Shown piece by piece: positions 34,428-43,317 of a DNA stretch of 64,000 nt. The stretch spans positions 1 to 64,000 of the forward strand of contig JAABPV010000087.1 in NCBI GenBank assembly GCA_011391865.1. Reading direction: 5' to 3'. The first letter of the stretch is position 1. Each line of letters opens with the position of its first letter. The stretch is from Desulfobulbaceae bacterium. Lineage in GTDB: Bacteria; Desulfobacterota; Desulfobulbia; Desulfobulbales; Desulfobulbaceae. A program made the position numbers and the translations under genes. The notes beneath the pieces are model-generated. The model was not told the origin of the DNA, made no database searches, and saw only the letters and a list, made by a program, of their open reading frames with translations.

Positions 34428-35942
34428 ATGCTTTTCAACTCTCCAGCCTACATTTTTCTTTTTCTGCCCGCCGCTGTTCTGCTTTATTTTCTGCTCAACC
34501 GCTGGCGTTTTGGTTTTGCGGCCAGCGCATGGCTGGTTTTGGCCTCGCTCTTTTTTTACGGCTGCTGGAATCCATCCCACCTGCCGCTACTACTGCTGTC
34601 GATCATAGTCAATTTCGCTCTGAGTACTATGCTCCAGCAGGCGGGCCGGGCGGGCAAATTCGGCCTCGCCCGCCAAGTCATTCTGCCGGTCGGCATCTGT
34701 TTCAATCTCAGCCTGCTCGGCTATTACAAGTACGCCGATTTCTTTTTAGCGAATTTTAACAGCTTGCTGGGTGCCGCGCTGCCGCTGCCGCAGCTGGCCC
34801 TGCCCGTGGCAATCAGCTTTTTTACGTTCCAGCAGATTGCCTACTTGGTGGACTGCGGCAGGGTGCGCGTGCAGGAATGCAGTTTTCTCAACTACTGCCT
34901 TTTTGTCACCTTCTTCCCAAGGCTGGTAGCCGGGCCGATTGTCCATCATCAGGAGATGATGCCGCAGTTTGCCCGCCTGCGCAACCGTCTGCCTGCGCCC
35001 CGCAACATGGCCTTGGGCCTTTTTTTCTTTTCGCTCGGCCTGTTCAAAAAAGTCTGGATCGCCGATCAGTTTTCAGTCTGGGCCGGGACAGGCTTTGCCG
35101 CTAAAACCACCCTCACCTTCTTTGACGCATGGGGCACCAGCCTCAGCTACACCTTTCAGCTGTACTTCGATTTTTCCGGCTACTCCGACATGGCCATTGG
35201 CTCTGCGCTGTTCTTCAACATCGTTCTGCCGGTGAACTTCGAATCGCCCTACCAAGCTGCCAGCATTCAGGACTTCTGGCGGCGATGGCATATCACCCTG
35301 TCGCGCTGGCTACGAGACTATCTCTATATTCCCCTTGGCGGCAGCCGAAAGGGCCGCTTCCGCACCTGCCTCAATCTGTTACTTACCTTTCTCCTTGGCG
35401 GGCTGTGGCACGGCGCGGGCTGGACCTTTGTCCTCTGGGGCGGGCTGCACGGCGCGGCACTAGTCGTCCACCGTCTTTGGCAGGAGCGGGGCCTGCGGCT
35501 GCCTGCCGTGCTCGGCTGGCTCTGTACCTTTCTTTTTGTCAACGCTTCGTGGGTGATCTTCCGGGCTGCGAGCTTGGAAGAGGGGCTACGGGTGCTGAAG
35601 GGCATGATCGGGCTGAACGGCATCGTTTTCAGCGCAGGTATGACCCAGCTGCTGGAACAAATCAGCCCGTTAAGCGGCCAGCTGACCGCAGGAACCCGAA
35701 CCCTGCTGCTGCCGGGCGAGACGCGCTGGCATCTGCTCGCCTTCGCCGCTGTGCTTTTCCTGCTGCCCAATTCCTGCCGGATCGGCGGGTTGCTGCCGAA
35801 GAAGGAAGAAAATGCGGCGCAGCGGCTTTTCCGCTTCCGCCCGAATCTGTGCTGGGCCGTCCTCACCGGCCTCCTCTTTTCCTGCGCCCTCTACCGGATG
35901 CTGCGGGCCGCGCCAAGCGAGTTTCTCTATTTTAACTTTTAA
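34428..35942 (+). CDS. MBOAT-family O-acyltransferase (AlgI-like)
   Basis: A 504-residue polytopic membrane protein of the MBOAT family. Conserved blocks: FFTFQQIAYLVDC, FFPRLVAGPIV, FWRRWHITLSRWLRDYLYIPLGG and LLGGLWHGAGWTFVLWGGLHG, with the two histidines expected in the channel. It moves acetyl groups across the membrane to the SGNH-like partner upstream. Last gene of the plus-strand polysaccharide cluster; a strong terminator follows ~95 nt later. Confidence 0.93.
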   Translation: MLFNSPAYIFLFLPAAVLLYFLLNRWRFGFAASAWLVLASLFFYGCWNPSHLPLLLLSIIVNFALSTMLQQAGRAGKFGLARQVILPVGICFNLSLLGYYKYADFFLANFNSLLGAALPLPQLALPVAISFFTFQQIAYLVDCGRVRVQECSFLNYCLFVTFFPRLVAGPIVHHQEMMPQFARLRNRLPAPRNMALGLFFFSLGLFKKVWIADQFSVWAGTGFAAKTTLTFFDAWGTSLSYTFQLYFDFSGYSDMAIGSALFFNIVLPVNFESPYQAASIQDFWRRWHITLSRWLRDYLYIPLGGSRKGRFRTCLNLLLTFLLGGLWHGAGWTFVLWGGLHGAALVVHRLWQERGLRLPAVLGWLCTFLFVNASWVIFRAASLEEGLRVLKGMIGLNGIVFSAGMTQLLEQISPLSGQLTAGTRTLLLPGETRWHLLAFAAVLFLLPNSCRIGGLLPKKEENAAQRLFRFRPNLCWAVLTGLLFSCALYRMLRAAPSEFLYFNF

Positions 35943-36036
35943 TCCAGAGAGATTAAAGACTGGATTCAAGTTAGAGCTGGATGAAAGCAGGCGGCGGATA
36001 GCTGATCTGCTTCAGGCGCAGCTGCACGCAAAAGAC

Positions 36037-36072
36037 AAAGGGCGCACAGAGAGAATGTGCGCCCTTTTTTTA
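36037..36072 (+). terminator. Rho-independent terminator of the polysaccharide cluster
   Basis: Stem AAAGGGCGCAC / GTGCGCCCTTT around a short loop (AGAGAGAAT), followed by a run of T. Strong and well placed after the MBOAT gene. The A-run on the left side could also serve the opposite strand. Confidence 0.9.
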
Positions 36073-36137
36073 TTTTCTTGCAGACAAGAGCAGATTGTCT
36101 GCGACTAGGACGTTAAAAAAATCGCCAAGGCAGTGGC

Positions 36138-38621
36138 TCACTGCGGGTTGTCGTCAATCCACTGCATGATCGCCTGATATTTCGGCGCGGCAGCCGGATT
36201 CTGCTTGGGGCTGAGCAGAACGCCCCAGTAGCCGTACTGGCTGTAATTGCCTACCGCAGAGAAGGCGCAGTACATGTCGCCGCCCAGCTCCTTCCATTTG
36301 TCGAGATCTGTCTTATAGACATTGCCCATTTCTGGATCAAGATTTGCGGCAAGAAATTTCTCGCCGAGCTGGGCATCTTCAAAGGTGTTTATGCCGTCCT
36401 CGCAATATCCGCCGGTGAAATGCTGTCCTCCTTCATAGGCAATGGCCATCTTTCCCTGCGATTTGATGTAATCGATGCTGGCTTCGGTGTTCACCCAAGC
36501 CATCGGCATGGAAACCGTCTTGATGTCGTTGAAGAACTGCGCGAGCGTGAACGATTTCACCTGCTGATATTTCTCGCAGGCGTACTCGTGGCCGAAGTAC
36601 GGCGCAATGGCGACTGCGTCGGTCTTGCTCGCCGCGCTCTCGCTCTCCAACGCTGTCTGCGCAGTCCACGAATTGCCCTGCTGTGCGCCTAAGGTTCTGA
36701 TCAGGCGGGACGTGCCGCCGAACACGCTCTCGAAGAGGTTGAAGATTTCCACAGACCGGCGGGAATACCATTTCAGCTGCATCTCGAAATCGCTGAAGCC
36801 CTGCCCCTGATAGGTCTGCCGCCCGTTGTCCAAACAGTAACGCGCCTGATCAAACATGCCGTTCCAGCATTCGTTGGAATACTCGACATAGATTTTCAAA
36901 TCAGGGTTGAGGTTGTCCCGCAGGAGAGTCGCCATATTGGTGATGTAGTCGTTGGAAGCCATGTGGGGCACGTTGATCCACGCGTCGGCATGAAGCCGGT
37001 TGCAGAGATCGATGATCAGCTCCAAGGGAATGCCGCTTTTAGTCGGAATCTCCATGAAGTCTTCATATTTGTAGGTGTTGTAGGTGTACCATTCAGGATG
37101 CGTCCGGTCGGCCCAGCTGACTTGGGTTGAATAGTTGGTGAGCATCCAGTCCATGAAGCGGATGACTTTGAACTTGGTCCACCGCTCCAAGATGTAAGGC
37201 CGCCACGGATTCTCCTGATAGTTCGCTTCGTAGACAGCAGGCAGCAGCCGGATGTTGCGGAGATGATTGCCCGGAGTTGTGGCGGTGATGTTGACCGAGC
37301 GGACTCCCGGAGCCGCAGTCACGTTGTAGACCATCCTGCCCAGTGTCGAGCTGATCAAAGAAACGCCGGGGCCTTCAAAGGCCACTGTCCCTTGGCCGTC
37401 ATAGAGCAGGACATACTGTCCCATTTCGTAGACATCGCCCGGATTGTCGCTGATCATCAAAAAGGCCCGCGCATTGGCGGCGCCGTTCAGCGAGGTGATC
37501 CAGCCGTTGGCATCATAAGAAAGCTGCGGCGGATGAAGAGCATTGGGATTGGCACCTACACTCCAAGGCCGGGCGGATTTGAACACATCCTTGAACGGCT
37601 GCTCTTCGGAATAATCCCTCAAGCCTGTGAGGTTCATACCCATCCGGGAATTGCTGTTAGGATGAGTGCCGGAACCCTGCTCGGCGGTGGTCACGGGCAG
37701 CGGCGCGCTGGCTTCGGAAACATTGCCTGCCGCGTCTCTGGCGGTCACGGTCATCTGGTAGGTTGTCGCCGCTGTCAGGCCGCTGAGCTGCATGAAGGTG
37801 CTGGCCGTTGTGCCTCTGGAAACGCCGTCGGCAAAGACTTCATACGAGACCACGCCGACATTGTCCGTCGAGGCGGCCCAGCTCAATCGGAAGCCAGTTG
37901 CGGCAATCAAGGAGGCGGCAAGATTTGTCGGTGCGCTTGGCGGCAGAACATCCGGGCCTTTCACTGAGCCGAGCACAACGAGGTCGTGCTCATCCAAGCC
38001 GGGTAGCCGCTCGCCGATGCCGACGGATTCATATATGTTATCATGGCCGTAGATGTAGAGGCGGAATTCAAGCGGCTCCTCGGCGGAGGAGAGGCCGCCG
38101 CGTTTTCCTGCCACAGTGATGCCCGGCAGCGCAATGAGGTAGCTTTTTTCTGTGCTGATCTGACGCAGCGGCTGATGGCTTTCTGATGAAGTGAACTCCG
38201 CCAGCTGATTGCCCGACGCAAACGGCTTCTGGCTGGAAAATAAGGCGAAGCTGCGCGTTCTGTTCTGGCTCACCGGCCTGATTTTGATGCCGCTTACGGA
38301 GATGTGCTGCTGATCCGCCGGGGTCAGGATGAAGGAAATGTACTCATCCGCAGAGAGTGCTTCTTCAAGCGTCGCCGCTGTTTGGTTTTGCCCGGCTATG
38401 GTGTTTTTCAAATGGTCGACAGGTGTCAAACCGCTGCCGACAGCGGCAGTGGCAGTAATGCCTGAGGAAACGACTGGGGCGGCAACAGTGCTTTGCCCTC
38501 CTTTGCCGGTGAAATCCCAAGCAGCCAACACGTTCTGCGCGGATGCAGGCCGCGCCATGCTGAACAGCGCAAGAAGGCAGCCAGTCAGCAGAAGCGTTCT
38601 GAAATGTAGTTTTTTGTTCAT
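36138..38621 (-). CDS. Secreted multidomain protein: FN3 plus glycoside hydrolase-like domain
   Basis: An 827-residue exported protein. The start at 38621 has GAGAGGGAAC upstream and begins a signal peptide (MNKKLHF...MARPASAQ). Residues ~30-205 are a beta-sandwich domain, ~210-300 a fibronectin type III domain (PPSAPTNLAAS...YQMTVTARDAAGNVSE), and ~310-827 an alpha/beta-barrel-like region. The latter holds YVEYSNECWNGMF, a pattern with a likely catalytic Glu, and a second acidic site in IAYEGGQH. It is probably a polysaccharide-degrading or -binding enzyme outside the cell. I cannot assign a GH family. Confidence 0.75.
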   Translation of the reverse strand: MNKKLHFRTLLLTGCLLALFSMARPASAQNVLAAWDFTGKGGQSTVAAPVVSSGITATAAVGSGLTPVDHLKNTIAGQNQTAATLEEALSADEYISFILTPADQQHISVSGIKIRPVSQNRTRSFALFSSQKPFASGNQLAEFTSSESHQPLRQISTEKSYLIALPGITVAGKRGGLSSAEEPLEFRLYIYGHDNIYESVGIGERLPGLDEHDLVVLGSVKGPDVLPPSAPTNLAASLIAATGFRLSWAASTDNVGVVSYEVFADGVSRGTTASTFMQLSGLTAATTYQMTVTARDAAGNVSEASAPLPVTTAEQGSGTHPNSNSRMGMNLTGLRDYSEEQPFKDVFKSARPWSVGANPNALHPPQLSYDANGWITSLNGAANARAFLMISDNPGDVYEMGQYVLLYDGQGTVAFEGPGVSLISSTLGRMVYNVTAAPGVRSVNITATTPGNHLRNIRLLPAVYEANYQENPWRPYILERWTKFKVIRFMDWMLTNYSTQVSWADRTHPEWYTYNTYKYEDFMEIPTKSGIPLELIIDLCNRLHADAWINVPHMASNDYITNMATLLRDNLNPDLKIYVEYSNECWNGMFDQARYCLDNGRQTYQGQGFSDFEMQLKWYSRRSVEIFNLFESVFGGTSRLIRTLGAQQGNSWTAQTALESESAASKTDAVAIAPYFGHEYACEKYQQVKSFTLAQFFNDIKTVSMPMAWVNTEASIDYIKSQGKMAIAYEGGQHFTGGYCEDGINTFEDAQLGEKFLAANLDPEMGNVYKTDLDKWKELGGDMYCAFSAVGNYSQYGYWGVLLSPKQNPAAAPKYQAIMQWIDDNPQ

Positions 38622-38675
38622 ATCCGTTCCCTCTCTCATGCTTTTTTATGAAAAATGTGGCTTGCAGATATGTTA

Positions 38676-38704
38676 AGTAAACTTGCCATGATTCCCCGTG
38701 TCAA
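38676..38704 (-). promoter_or_regulatory. Candidate promoter of the FN3/hydrolase gene
   Basis: On the minus strand TTGACA (38699-38704), 17-nt spacer, TTTACT (38676-38681), about 55 nt upstream of the start codon. The -35 is perfect and the spacing ideal. Confidence 0.55.
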
Positions 38705-38957
38705 TATCACAAAGTAAAATTTACCGCTTGACACAGATCTTGAAATATGGCATGTCGGCTTACTTGTGTTGGCACTGCAAATAATACTATCTTAATAACA
38801 GCAGTTTGTGCTGCACGACGCGAACAAAATCCTCTTCTGGAGAAATTTTATCTGCATCATATTTACATTGCAATTAGCATCACATCTGAACTAATGAAAA
38901 ACTCTTATGTAGTCCGAATAGCTGAGAATAGAATTGCTGTAATTGTTCTTCTCTGGC

Positions 38958-39120
38958 GGTTCAAAAAACTTGGCCAAGAACGGCTGGCCGTTCAACGCCC
39001 ACGGCAAACGCCGGGCGATTTACGACCCGGCGGCCCTGCCCGCCTCCTGCGAGCTGATGAATCGCACTTTGGTCTATCAAATTTCGGTCAAGCTGGAAGA
39101 AAGCAGGCGGCGGTGCAAGA
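38958..39120 (+). pseudogene. C-terminal remnant of a DegT/DnrJ/EryC1-type aminotransferase
   Basis: A start-less plus-strand frame reads KNGWPFNAHGKRRAIYDP, then ALPASCELMNRTLVYQISVKLEESRRR. The LP-x(2)-E-x(3)-RTL-x(2)-QI-x-VKL pattern matches the end of sugar aminotransferases of the DegT family. The PLP-binding part is absent. It is followed closely by a terminator, suggesting the tail of a lost operon. It is the only gene-like content of the ~580-bp space between the two large secreted-protein genes. Confidence 0.45.
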
Positions 39121-39141
39121 GACGGCGTTTTCAGGCAGGTC

Positions 39142-39184
39142 AAAAGGAAAGGGGCAGACCGGCAGTCTGCCCCTTTCCTTTTTT
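39142..39184. terminator. Strong, probably bidirectional terminator
   Basis: A long stem AAAAGGAAAGGGGCAGAC / GTCTGCCCCTTTCCTTTT with a 5-nt loop (CGGCA), flanked by A and T runs. It lies 19 nt past the end of the minus-strand RCC1 gene and just after the aminotransferase remnant on the plus strand. Confidence 0.85.
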
Positions 39185-39202
39185 CCGCTTTTGCCCTTCG
39201 CC

Positions 39203-42200
39203 TTAGCGGGACATCATCGGAGCATCATCTTCCTTCGTGAATGCAGCCCGCACCCAGCAGCTACGGGTGATTGCGCCCGTGGTGTAGATGTCGCCGCTGA
39301 GGCTGCCGCCGCAGCCGTAAACTCTGCGGACAGCATAGCCCGGCCTCGGCGTGACCGTGAAGCTCGTGGTCTCGCCGTGCAGCACCCTCTGCACTCTGCG
39401 CGGCGAGATGGAGCCGTGGCGGCCCGCCGACGGAATCACGAAATGCTTGGGAAGCCTTTTAAACAAGGCGGTCACGCTGCAATTGCGGGTTATCGGCCCG
39501 GTGGTGTACACATTGCCGCTGAGGCTGCCGCCGCAGCCGGACACATATCTGATCGCATATTCAGCATCCGGGGTGACGGTGAAGCTGGCGACCGTCCCCT
39601 GCCGCACCTGCTGCGGCGCGGAAGGCGAAATGGAGCCGTGGCGGCCTGCGCTAGGAGTCACGGTGTATGTCGTGCTGCTGACAAATGTTGCTGTCACGGC
39701 GCAGTCGGCGATGATGGCTCCGGTGGTGTAGGTGCTCCCACTCAGAGTTCCGCCGCAGCCTTCCACTTTGTCGATGACGTAGCCGGTGCTCGGCGCGACA
39801 TCGAAGCTGGCGGTGTTGCCATGTTCAACGCTCTGCGGCGTGGCTGGGCTGATGCTGCCGCCGGTGCCTGTTGAAGGCGTGACCGTGTAGTGCTTGATCA
39901 CAAAGCTGGCTGTCACGGCGCAGTCGGCGATGATGGCGCCGGTGGTGTAGGTGCTCCCACTCAGAGTTCCGCCGCAACCTTCCACTTTGTCGATGACGTA
40001 GCCGGTGCTCGGAGTGACCTCGAAGCTGGCGGTGTTGCCGTGTTCAACGCTTTGCGGGCTGTCCGGGCTGATACTGCCCCCGGTTTCTGCGGAAGGCGTG
40101 ACGGTGTAGGCGATCGGCTTGAAATTCGCCGTCACAGCCTTGTCTTTGTACATGGTGACTGTGCAGGTTCTTGCTGCTGTGTCGGTCGAGTCGCAGCCGC
40201 CCCACTGGATGAAGCTTTTGCTCCCGCTTGCCGCAGGCGCGGTCAGCGTGATGACAGTTCCGCTGGGAATGCCGGTCTTGCTGTAGTTTGTTGCGCCACT
40301 GTACGCAGAAGGACTGCCGGTGATTGCAACACCCGATGCGCCAGAAGAGTTGACTGAGAGGCTCGTAGCTGTTGTAGCTGATCTGCCCCAGCAATTGGCA
40401 TCTTGATCGTTGATGTCCACCCAGAAACGTGATTTGTCGACCAATTGTCCCGGCCCATATAGACCCCATCCGCCTGCGGAGGTATTTGCAGGCCATGTGC
40501 TGCCGTAGAAGTTGTTTTCATCCATTCCCATGACATAGCGGCCAGTATGATGCTCGGCGACTTTGTAGCCCTCGCCGAGCTGCGCCGCGCAGTAGGCATC
40601 TGCATCCGCCAGCGTGGCAAAGGCGTTGCCCTGCGCCGGTGCCGTCAGTCCTATGCTGCCCTCTGCCCAGCCGTTGTAATACTCGTCAGACATGGCGCAA
40701 GACGAACAAGTGGCAAGAGCGTAGGCAGGCCGGGGCGTTCCATCAACCTTCACGCACAGCAGCGGCAAGGCTGCGGAACATGACGTGTCGCCCTGATAAG
40801 GATCGCAGGGGCCGCGATTCGGGCCAACTTGGCCATAACAATGCACTCTGGTGATGTCAAGCTCCGCAATATACTTGTTGATCCCCCAAGTCATCCCGTT
40901 TCTTGATGGATGCGGCGTGAAGCTGGCCGTCACGGCGCAGTCTTCTGTCACAGGAGCGGTGGTGTAGGTGCTCCCGCTCAAAGTTCCGCCGCAGCCCTCC
41001 ACTGTCTCGACTCTGTAGCCTGAATCAGCCAGCACAGTGAAAGATGCAGTCGCTCCTTGGCTTACTGCCTGCGGGCTGTCCGGGCTGATCGTTCCGCCTG
41101 TGCCTGCTGACGGCGTGACCAGCCAAGCTGTCGGATCTATCGGAGGAAGTATCTGTACCGGACTGAGTCTGTCTGTTTCAGTCCCGTCGCCGAGTCGGCC
41201 GGACCAATTAGAACCCCACGCATAGAGGGTGCCGTCTTGCTTCAGCGCGACGGTGTGAAACGTCCCTGATGCCACAGCCTGCCAGTCAGCAGCTGTACCG
41301 ATCTGCACCGGGCTGCTTCTCTGTGTCGTTGTCCCGTCACCGACTTGGCCGTAGTTGTTCAGCCCCCAAGCCCAGAGGGTGCCGTCCTGCTGCACAGCGA
41401 CGGTTTGCACGTATCCGGCGGCCACAGCTTGCCAAGGGGCTATGCCGATCTGCACAGGACTTATCTTGCTTGCCATTGTCCCGTCGCCGAGCTGACCGGA
41501 TAAGTTCTGTCCCCAAGCCCAGAGGCTGCCGTCCTGCTTCACAGCGACAGCGTGATAATCCCCAGCGGCCACTGCCTGCCAAGTGGCTGTGCCGATCTGC
41601 ACTGGGCTGTTTCTCTGTGTCGTTGTTCCGTCGCCCAGCTGGCCGTAGTTGTTCATTCCCCAAGCCCAGAGAGTGCTGTCCTGCTTCAGCACAACGGTAT
41701 AATATGCCCCTGCCGACACAGCCTGCCAGTCAGCAGCTATGCCGATCTGCACCGGACTGCTTTTGCTCACCGTTGTCCCGTCGCCGAGCTGGCCGTTGTC
41801 GTTGTATCCCCAACCCCAGAGCGTGCCGTCCTGCTTTATAGCGACGTTGTGCGAGTATCCAGTGGCCACAGCCTGCCAGTCAGCAGCGGTGCCGATCTGC
41901 ACCGGGCTGTTTCTCTGTGCCGTTGTCCCGTCGCCCAGCTGGCCGTAGGAGTTCTGTCCCCAAGCCCAAAGAGTGCCGTCCTGCTTCAGCGCGACGGTGT
42001 GATGCTGCCCAGCGGCCACAGCCTGCCAGTCAGCAGCGGCGCCAATTTGCACCAAGCTGCTTTTGTTTACTGTTGTTCCGTCGCCGAGCTCGCCGTAGTA
42101 GTTGTATCCACAAGCCCAGAGGGTGCCGTCTGTCTTCAGGATAACTGTGTGAACATTTCCAGCGGCAATTTGGGCAACACCAGCCGCCGCCCCGCCCGCC

Positions 42201-42277
42201 CAAGCACCCAGAGTGAGAAGAAAAATCACATGGGCAAACAAAAATCTCTGCCAACGAGCCATCCCCGATGTCTTCAC
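39203..42277 (-). CDS. Secreted RCC1 beta-propeller protein with Cys-paired bacterial repeats
   Basis: A 1024-residue exported protein. It starts with GTG at 42277, chosen because AGGAGG lies 7 nt upstream; a signal peptide follows (MARWQRFLF...[13 protein letters not shown]). Residues ~33-385 are seven RCC1-type repeats ([37 protein letters not shown]), enough for one complete seven-bladed propeller. Then come one bacterial beta-repeat, a ~250-residue central domain rich in Cys and Trp, and four more beta-repeats ([15 protein letters not shown]...[13 protein letters not shown]), each with a Cys pair (GCGG, DC/SC). It probably acts in adhesion or binding at the cell surface. No anchor motif is seen. 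Confidence 0.85.
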   Translation of the reverse strand: [1024 protein letters not shown]

Positions 42278-42304
42278 AGCACGTCCTCCTTTTTCAATTC
42301 TGGT

Positions 42305-42338
42305 TAAAAAACAGAGGCAGGGGACATTCCCTGCCTCT
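42305..42338 (-). terminator. Rho-independent terminator of the 42349-42720 gene
   Basis: Read on the minus strand: AGAGGCAGGG-loop-CCCTGCCTCT followed by G and a run of six T. It lies directly after the stop of the small gene and before the RCC1 gene. Confidence 0.85.
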
Positions 42339-42348
42339 CAGCTGATCT

Positions 42349-42720
42349 TTAGTTCCCACCGCTCTCCGGCTCTTCCGGCGACGTGCTCGGATGATAGTCA
42401 ATCTCGCTGGCGCGGGTGCCGCCCGCCATCTCGTACTCATTGCTGTCCTTGCCGTACTTCACACCCACCCCGGCCAGCATCCGGGCGGACTGGGCGCGGA
42501 GCTGCTTTTCCCCCGCCTTGAAGTCGTTGCCCGCCGCGTCGGCCTTGGCCAGCTTGGCGTTGTAGGTGTCGAGCAGATTCTGCGTCGCCGCAATTTCAGC
42601 GTTGAAGGCGGCCAGCGTGAGATCATTGCCCAAATCCAAGGCCGGGTCAATGGCCTTCAAATTGGCGGCGCGTTCCTGCGCGTCTGCGATGTGCTTGGAT
42701 GACTTGCGTTGATAGGCCAT
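42349..42720 (-). CDS. Conserved-looking hypothetical protein
   Basis: A 123-residue cytoplasmic protein. The start at 42720 has AGGAGG 7 nt upstream. Residues 1-85 are helical (ERAANLKAIDPALDLGNDLTLAAFNAEIAATQNLLDTYNAKLAK...), possibly a coiled-coil hairpin. The end is acidic and Pro/Ser-rich (STSPEEPESGGN). I do not recognise the family. Its upstream region is the 21-bp tandem array, and it has its own terminator, so it is likely expressed alone. Confidence 0.75.
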   Translation of the reverse strand: MAYQRKSSKHIADAQERAANLKAIDPALDLGNDLTLAAFNAEIAATQNLLDTYNAKLAKADAAGNDFKAGEKQLRAQSARMLAGVGVKYGKDSNEYEMAGGTRASEIDYHPSTSPEEPESGGN

Positions 42721-42769
42721 GAGATTCCCTCCTGCATGAATGAAGTTGAGGATGTTTTTTGCCCGCTGA

Positions 42770-43028
42770 CAACCTTCTCTTGCTCGACAACAGAAGGTTG
42801 CTGCCGAGTAACAAAAGGTTTCTGTCAAACAACAACTCTGTCTTGTTCGGCAGAGAAAGGTTTCTGCTTGGCAGGAGAAGGTTCTTGTTTGGCAACAACC
42901 TTCTCTTGCTCGGCAGCAAGGAGTTCTTGTTTAGCAAAAACCTTCTGCTGCCAAGCAACAAAAGGTTCCTGCTTGGCCGCAGCCTTTGTGTGCCGACTGA
43001 AAACCTTCTTCTGCCGAGAAGGAGAATA
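42770..43028. repeat. Tandem array of twelve 21-bp hairpin units
   Basis: The core TG-x5-GC (or its complement) recurs at 42781, 42802, 42823, 42844, 42865, 42886, 42907, 42928, 42949, 42970, 42991 and 43012, an exact 21-bp spacing. Many units hold small inverted repeats such as TTGCT-CGGC-AGCAA and TTGTT-TGGC-AACAA. Since 21 is a multiple of 3, several frames stay open on both strands and mimic 7-residue repeat proteins; no start signal supports any of them. Located just upstream of the small minus-strand gene. Confidence 0.88.
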
Positions 43029-43243
43029 CTGACGGGACGAAAAAGCTGCCTGTCAGCAGGCAGAAGAAGGCTGACACAGTCTTGCAAGCAAGAATCATGC
43101 CAGTTGTCAATGTTTTTTATTGGCGCAATGAATATGATGCCGAATACCGCATAAGTCCTGCTGAACACAGAAGGAAATAAGGCTGGTAACAAATGAGAAT
43201 TATTCCTAAATAAAACTCTGGCGGGAAGAAGAGCTTGCTTCAG

Positions 43244-43278
43244 TGACAATTTTTGTCACCGAGTGACAAAAATTGTCA
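43244..43278. repeat. Perfect 16-bp-stem hairpin
   Basis: TGACAATTTTTGTCAC, 3-nt loop CGA, GTGACAAAAATTGTCA. Each half is itself almost a palindrome (GTGACAA/TTGTCAC). It lies 40 nt after the stop of the TraB-family gene and may stop its transcript, though no long T run follows. Apart from this and a small CTGCCTG/CAGGCAG hairpin near 43050, I see nothing in 43029-43317. Confidence 0.8.
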
Positions 43279-43317
43279 GCAGTTACGCGAGGAGAAAAGG
43301 CCGGAGGATTGAAGCGC

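Noticed and set aside
38747-39874. 375-residue plus-strand ORF
   Set aside because: Its second half is antisense to the RCC1 gene, and a strong terminator cuts through it; only the DegT-like stretch at 38958-39120 was kept as a remnant, in a different frame.
42770-43028. CRISPR array
   Set aside because: Repeats follow each other with a 21-bp period and no unique spacers; no cas genes nearby. The same holds for 455-615 and 59987-60124.
42759-43154. Repeat protein coded in the 21-bp array (plus strand), and a similar one on the minus strand
   Set aside because: Open in several frames only because the period is a multiple of 3 and stop triplets are absent; no ribosome site and no sensible domain.
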